Positions 59,003 through 64,000 of a stretch of DNA of 64,000 bases are shown in pieces. Every line of letters starts with the position of its first letter. Position 1 is the first letter of the stretch. The DNA comes from Rhododendron vialii (taxonomy: Eukaryota; Streptophyta; Magnoliopsida; Ericales; Ericaceae), in contig NC_080569.1 in assembly GCF_030253575.1 (NCBI RefSeq), forward strand, positions 7,441,001 to 7,505,000. Reading direction: 5' to 3'. The position numbers and the translations under genes are program-made. The notes beneath the pieces are model-generated. The model was not told where the DNA came from. It saw only the letters and a program-made list of their open reading frames with translations, and ran no database searches.

Positions 59003-61078
59003 CTTCCCAGCGAAAATTTCATCCCGAAAGAATGAATCAAGGGAATTCTTTCATTCGCTTCCCTTCCTTCGTTGTTCTTTTTTTTGGATTGGGGATGGTG
59101 CTGTCGCCTTGGTGCGGCGCATGGTGCCATGACCCCAAAACAGTGTCGTTTGGCACATTGGAGCAACCCCAATTCTGGGGGCTTAAGCCTTGTTAGGCAT
59201 AGTTAAACTGAATAATGATTTATTCATTCTTTGTGGGCTCATTCAGATTTGACTAAGATGATTCAAACCGCTTTTATTCTTAAAATATTGTTTTATGAAT
59301 TTCTAAAAAAAAAATTTGTCAAACCGATGTCGGTAAGGACTTCTACTCGTAGAGCTAAACACTCAATTTCATATAGGAGTAGACTGAGCATCTTGTGATT
59401 GATTTAGTTTTGTTTTTCTCCCTCCCGTTCCCAATTCCCCACGTTTGTTTGCACATTTCTTACCATTTTCTCTGAGAGATAGGAGAGTAGACTTTTCTTT
59501 CAAAGATTCCAACCTAAGAAAATGAGTGAAGGGGATACAGACACAGGCGAGAGAATCTATTGAATTGAGCATTGCGCCAAAAAAAAAAATTTCCCTGGGG
59601 CCAAAACTACAATCTGGGTGCATTTGCTCATGAAAATTTAGGGTTTACAACATCAATTACCGATTCCGGATAAAGTTGAAACTCAAAAGCAGTTACGGAA
59701 GATTTGGTTTCGTCTCGGTGACTTTGTTTTTTTTTAAACAGTCTTGCTGACTCTGTCGAAATGTTCTTTCAGTTCGGATACATAGCACCGGATGGTTCAT
59801 TTTAGTTTTCTTATTAGGTGTTTCATAATTGATTAGGACTTATCACATCGGACCATGACAACAAATAGGTACCCCAAACGGGTGTTCGACTCATGTTGCT
59901 AACAAAATACACTCGACGGTATATTAGTGGTTTGTCTGATCATTAAGATCAGGTTGTTGTATTAGTCGAGATGTGCATACTCGATTATTAGTAATAATGA
60001 CGGAATCCGTCTCGTCCCAACTCCCAATTTCATTGTGACAACCTGCCCTACAAATACTCAATTTAATTCCTTTTAGGACAATTTGTCGCAGGTGCCCTAG
60101 GTATTAGGAAATTGTTGGAGTTGGTTGAACACAATGGTCCACGCCCAATTAAAGAAAACAGAAACAGAAAGATGGGTTTTGCAGAATTTTAATAGATACA
60201 GGCTGGTGGATCAGGAAAAACTAATCTTGCTCAATGCAGGATTCAGGCATTTTGCTAATGCTCTTTATCCGGATCAGGATAGAAACAGAAAAAAAGAGCA
60301 TGTGATGAGAACCATAATTTGATGTGATACGGAAATTTTAGACACAATAATTGGATTTAAGTCAAGATCAGGTGCCTTAGTTTAAAGGGTGATGGAGACC
60401 CGGGTCCGCTCTCCCCTGTCCCGAAAACCCTGGTACTTCTGTGCCGACGGGTTTTTCAGCCGTTAGATTGTGTGATTTTTTTTTTCATGTTTTAAATCCA
60501 ACGGCTGAAAAATTTCCCGGCACAGAGGCGCATAGATTTTTGGCACAAAAGATCCTATCTTGATGGAGACCACACCCACCAGTATAGAATTGTGCCAATT
60601 GATTGTCGTAACAAAACAAATAAGATATTCTAAATGAAGATGATAATGCTTTTACTAATGCCAAAATTTCTCAATGTTTAAGAGCCTCGTACTATCCACA
60701 TGGTACAAGTCTTGTGTAATTATAGGCATTAAAATTTTGATGGTAAGAAAAGTGGTTACGGCATTATATGGCAAGATAATATTAAGAACGTAGCAATATC
60801 CCTAAAAGTCAAGCTCAAAGGAGGAGCGATTACGTGCTACACTTATACTGAACTTGATCTTGTCAACAACGAATAATTATTTAGTGGCCCCGGGGCATGA
60901 TCACGTGTCGCCCCATGACCCTTAATCATCACATGCACACTCATGTAGAGTCCACAAAATTAATCACAAGTGATTTAAGGTTCTTGAAGCACAACGTGAT
61001 CGTGCCCAAGAACACCTAATAATTTTCTCTCAAGTAGACAACGAAGCTCATGGATTGTCTGTTCTGGATAAATATATA

Positions 61079-61306
61079 CTCCCTCCGTCCCTATTTAATT
61101 GTCCACTATGGTTTTGCGTGCATTTTTAACTACTTATGTGTCTCGGCGTATATTGCTAAATATATGCAATATGAAATTTGTTTGATTGATCTCAATTTTT
61201 TCTATAAGACGATGATTTCAAAAATATAAAACATAATATACGTTGCAAGATATAAGCCGTTGAAAATGCACACTAAATTGTAGTGGACAATTAAATAGGG
61301 AAGGAG
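61079..61306. mobile_element. Stowaway-like MITE at the end of the right duplication copy
   Basis: Begins CTCCCTCCGTCCCTATTTAA and ends TTAAATAGGGAAGGAG; TA flanks at 61077-61078 and 61307-61308. The left copy has the uninterrupted site AAATATATAGGTGCT at about 11119-11133. Confidence 0.9.
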
Positions 61307-61324
61307 TAGGTGCTAAGAAGTAAG

Positions 61325-62507
61325 AAGTGGTTTGGAGCAGGATAAGAGAGACTATGTGACAGAAGATCGAAAAAACTCTTATTCGCACTCTCCTTCTCTC
61401 TCCAAAATCCTGGCCGTCGAAAACACGTTTGGATGACTCAGATGCATGCTTGGGTACCACATGAACTATACCCTATTTGCACCCAAAAACTTCTCGCATA
61501 GTAGATGGAACCTCTCCATTCTGTTCTGGAAATGAAAAGGACGCAACGAATCCTATCCATTCCTCTCAAGAATCCAGACCATAGATTTTGTCCAACGAAA
61601 CATTTTGTACACTCGCCACTTACGCACACAAATACACACTCGTAAATGTTGTGGGCTCCACATACACTGTAAGTGATACACAACCAAACAACCGCATGGA
61701 ACAATCACTGTAGGCAAACCTGTTGGGATTTTTAGTCCCTTGGCACAACGTAAGCACGCCACAAAATTAAACAAGCACAAACAAAAAACAAACACATAAC
61801 TTATGTGGTTCGGTCTCAATACCTACTCCACAGCAAAAAAAACAAAAAGAAATTCTAATATTGATTGAATACAACGAGATAGAAAAAATATTAATGCCCA
61901 AGCACACGCTCACTAATATATATATTTTTCCCTCTCTCCCCAACTCTCATATTTTTTTCTCTCTTGCTCTCACCAATTCTGTATATATTCCCACACCAAA
62001 ACAAGACATATATATATAGAGTCAGAGACTAACAGCCGTTGAGAAGGAAACCAAAAATATTGGCGAGTTAATTTGGTAGCTTATGTGATTCTCCTTTTCA
62101 AAAGAAATTAGACTTGGTCTCCAACCTTGACCAGGATTCCACCCTCAGTGGATTCCATGCCAATAGAAATTCCTTGCTGCCCAATTATTCACATAGGAAA
62201 ATTATCCAACGTGGGTGAAGCACAACAAAATCAATGACAACTTCAAACAAATTTGAATACCCTAAGCTCAAGGGATTTGTATTTTTCTTCCTTACGATTA
62301 TGCTGGGCAGTGAACTGAAAAAAGAGCACAGCTCCAACCTTTTGCAAAACAGGCTATATACAAAATCCTAGTGGAAGGTATAGGCACAGGACTTCGCTAC
62401 AATTGGTAACAGCAGCTCTGAAAGCCAAACAAAATAAACTGACAACGATGATTATTTTGGAAAATAGAACACTATGACACACAACTATAAGATTAATGCA
62501 TACAAGC
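61325..62507. other. Spacer between duplication and PLC gene
   Basis: AT-rich; no coding exon seen. The part next to 62508 probably holds the 3' UTR of the minus-strand PLC gene. Confidence 0.5.
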
Positions 62508-63537
62508 TCAAACAAATTCAAAGCGCATGAGAAGCCTCACAGAGTTATACTTCTCTCCCTTGTGGTCACAAAGGGGGACTGCGCGGATCCCTTCCCTCAA
62601 TTCGGAGACAGGCAAACAAGTTTGGCCAGCAAAATCATCCTTCTCAGACATATCATATTCATGTACTTCAATCCGAAGTATTGCCAGTTCAGGAACAGTT
62701 AACGGGAATGTGAACTCTTCGTTCCAAACAGGTGTCCAATTGTCCTCTTTTTTCTTTGTTTTCTTCATTACCTCATCAGCAGGGACTCCAGCAATGCCAA
62801 CCTGCTTGATAAGGTCAGTCATAAATACATGCAACAAAGTTTTTGAGTGAGCTCTATGCTCTACCTTTCTACAGGTAAGTTTGGCTTCTAAATACACAAA
62901 AAGATAGATATCAATCTCTTAAACTTTAGTATGTATTTCATCGTAACTTTCTTAGCTCTATTACAGCTTTATGGTATTTACTTCTACACATGTACCATTC
63001 GTTTGCAGTACGCACCTAAAGTTCGAGTAACAATTTGTAAATTAGGTAGCAGCAATCATTCAAGTTGCCTATTGAGAGTTTCTTAGTGAGCAATGAGCCA
63101 GCTGAATAGTAGTCCAGAAATTCAGATCGCCTGAGTGTTACCAACTGAATGTTAACCATGTAGCGTTGGGAATCATTTCGTTGAGGAACGGAGTAAAAAT
63201 AAATCCTGAAGGCTATGACTTACCCTAGTGTAGAAATCGGGTGGTGAGTACAAATCAAAGTGAGTTTGTTTAAAATCCAAGTGCCACCCATCACCCATGT
63301 AGACTTTCACCTGCACATCACATACTGTATTTTAGAATACTATAGATATGGAAGGGAAATATATAAGCTTTAGTGGTGTATCACCTTTAACGTTTTCTTC
63401 ACTGGCAACTCTACTTTAGGATTAAACACCTCATTATTTGGTTCCCTTTCCATCAAAAAATCAGGCTTCTTCACGAAACCACACTCCCCATTTGATCTAA
63501 ACATTCCTTGCATCAACCACAGAGCTCTACCATATCC
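62508..63537 (-). CDS. Phosphoinositide-specific phospholipase C, C-terminal exons (partial)
   Basis: Three exons on the minus strand: 63537-63385, 63310-63224 and 62801-62508 (stop TGA at 62510-62508), all phase 0 with GT-AG borders, 178 codons in total with the stop. Exon 1 of these ends the catalytic Y domain: [17 protein letters not shown], then KKPDFLM and LPVKKTLK. The next two form the C2 domain: [19 protein letters not shown], then [59 protein letters not shown] and the usual end RLLMRFEF. Plant PI-PLCs cleave PIP2 to diacylglycerol and inositol phosphate at the plasma membrane under Ca2+ control; the C2 domain binds Ca2+ and lipid. Upstream exons (EF-hand-like, X domain, rest of Y) lie right of the window. 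Close in form to Arabidopsis PLC2-type members; exact orthology not determined. Confidence 0.94.
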
Positions 63538-64000
63538 CTGCAATTGAAGCAAAGCTGTGAGTTGGTCTTTCAGCCAGTAAACTGTAAGAGTTGCTTCATC
63601 TATATAAGAAACACGTAGCAATAGTGTGTTTTAATTTTCGAAAGTTCATACTGATGTCAAATAAGTCTTTCTACACACGATGATCATAGTATAGCAAAGC
63701 AACAGTGGTAGTCCACCATCAACTGAGAGGTCCAAGAAAGGCACCTCCATAACGATAACTAGAAGAGAGTGGTTCAAAGCAGTTCTCTTTTGAGCTACTA
63801 ACTTATGTTCCTGTTTTACGAATGTGGCCAAGCATTATAGATTCTTGAAATTCTATCTCGTTTATTCTTCTAAACTTTAATTTCCAACAACTGACTTCAC
63901 AGGGCTAGTTATCACTACACTGGACTAGTCACTGCTGCACAATTTACTCTTCCCTCTACCTATCTGTTGCATAATGTCAGCCAAGACTTGGTTCAAAGGA
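63538..64000. other. PLC intron running off the window
   Basis: No further PLC exon motif (the expected NMQ end of the previous exon) is visible, so this is read as intron. Confidence 0.6.

Larger units (their letters stand above)
49019..61324. repeat. Right copy of the segmental duplication
   Basis: Sister of 2299-11142, longer because of later insertions: about 260 bp near 49268-49530, a solo LTR (50357-52797), two adjacent MITEs (54049-55379) and a Stowaway (61079-61306). It carries the second CCR3-like gene. The left border is 28 bp upstream of the YABBY-like ATG. The right border is followed by sequence unrelated to the TRP1-like pseudogene that follows the left copy. Flanks 49019-50351, 52803-54045, 55383-56270 and 59003-61076 are AT-rich and non-coding. 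Confidence 0.93.

Noticed and set aside
60125-60322. 65-residue ORF in the right duplication copy
   Set aside because: The left copy has a one-base difference that breaks the frame, and no motif is seen.

Overview
The window is nuclear DNA from a flowering plant, most likely a eudicot. The genes are sparse and split by GT-AG introns. Recognisable families are a CRINKLY4-related receptor kinase, a GRAS factor, a class I small heat-shock protein, a YABBY-like factor, a plant PI-PLC and telobox Myb proteins. The space between them is AT-rich and full of MITEs, solo LTRs, a CACTA element and poly(A)-tailed retroelement remnants. The genus cannot be fixed from sequence alone.

Layout from left to right: the 3' part of an LTR (1-2143); the left copy of a large segmental duplication (2299-11142) carrying a CCR3-like receptor kinase; a truncated TRP1-like telomere-binding pseudogene (11142-11996) fused to the end of that copy; TE-rich spacer; a six-exon TRF-like Myb gene (14902-20809); a 7.7-kb CACTA element (21440-29178) holding a solo LTR and a 934-bp foldback element; a SCL14-like GRAS gene broken by one in-frame TGA (leader 30362, coding 32632-34899); a MITE-rich spacer; a class I sHSP gene with heat-shock elements (41069-41762); a divergent, multi-exon YABBY-like gene on the minus strand (48990 down to 44426); the right copy of the duplication (49019-61324) with a second CCR3-like kinase; and the C-terminal exons of a minus-strand PI-PLC running off the right edge.

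The two duplicate copies lie about 47 kb apart in the same orientation. Their kinases are about 95% identical over the last 581 residues. Because the copies are sisters, each serves as the empty site for insertions in the other. This dates one solo LTR, three TIR MITEs and one foldback MITE as younger than the duplication, and confirms their target-site duplications. The duplication ends fall in telling places: the left copy stops inside the Myb exon of a TRP1-like gene, and the right copy starts 28 bp upstream of the YABBY-like start codon.

Several genes here cannot be seen as long ORFs because their exons are short (YABBY-like, TRF-like Myb, PLC). They were assembled by hand from splice sites, codon phase and family motifs. 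No tRNA, rRNA or CRISPR array was seen. The genes share no obvious pathway; the main story is genome rearrangement and TE traffic around a duplicated receptor kinase.
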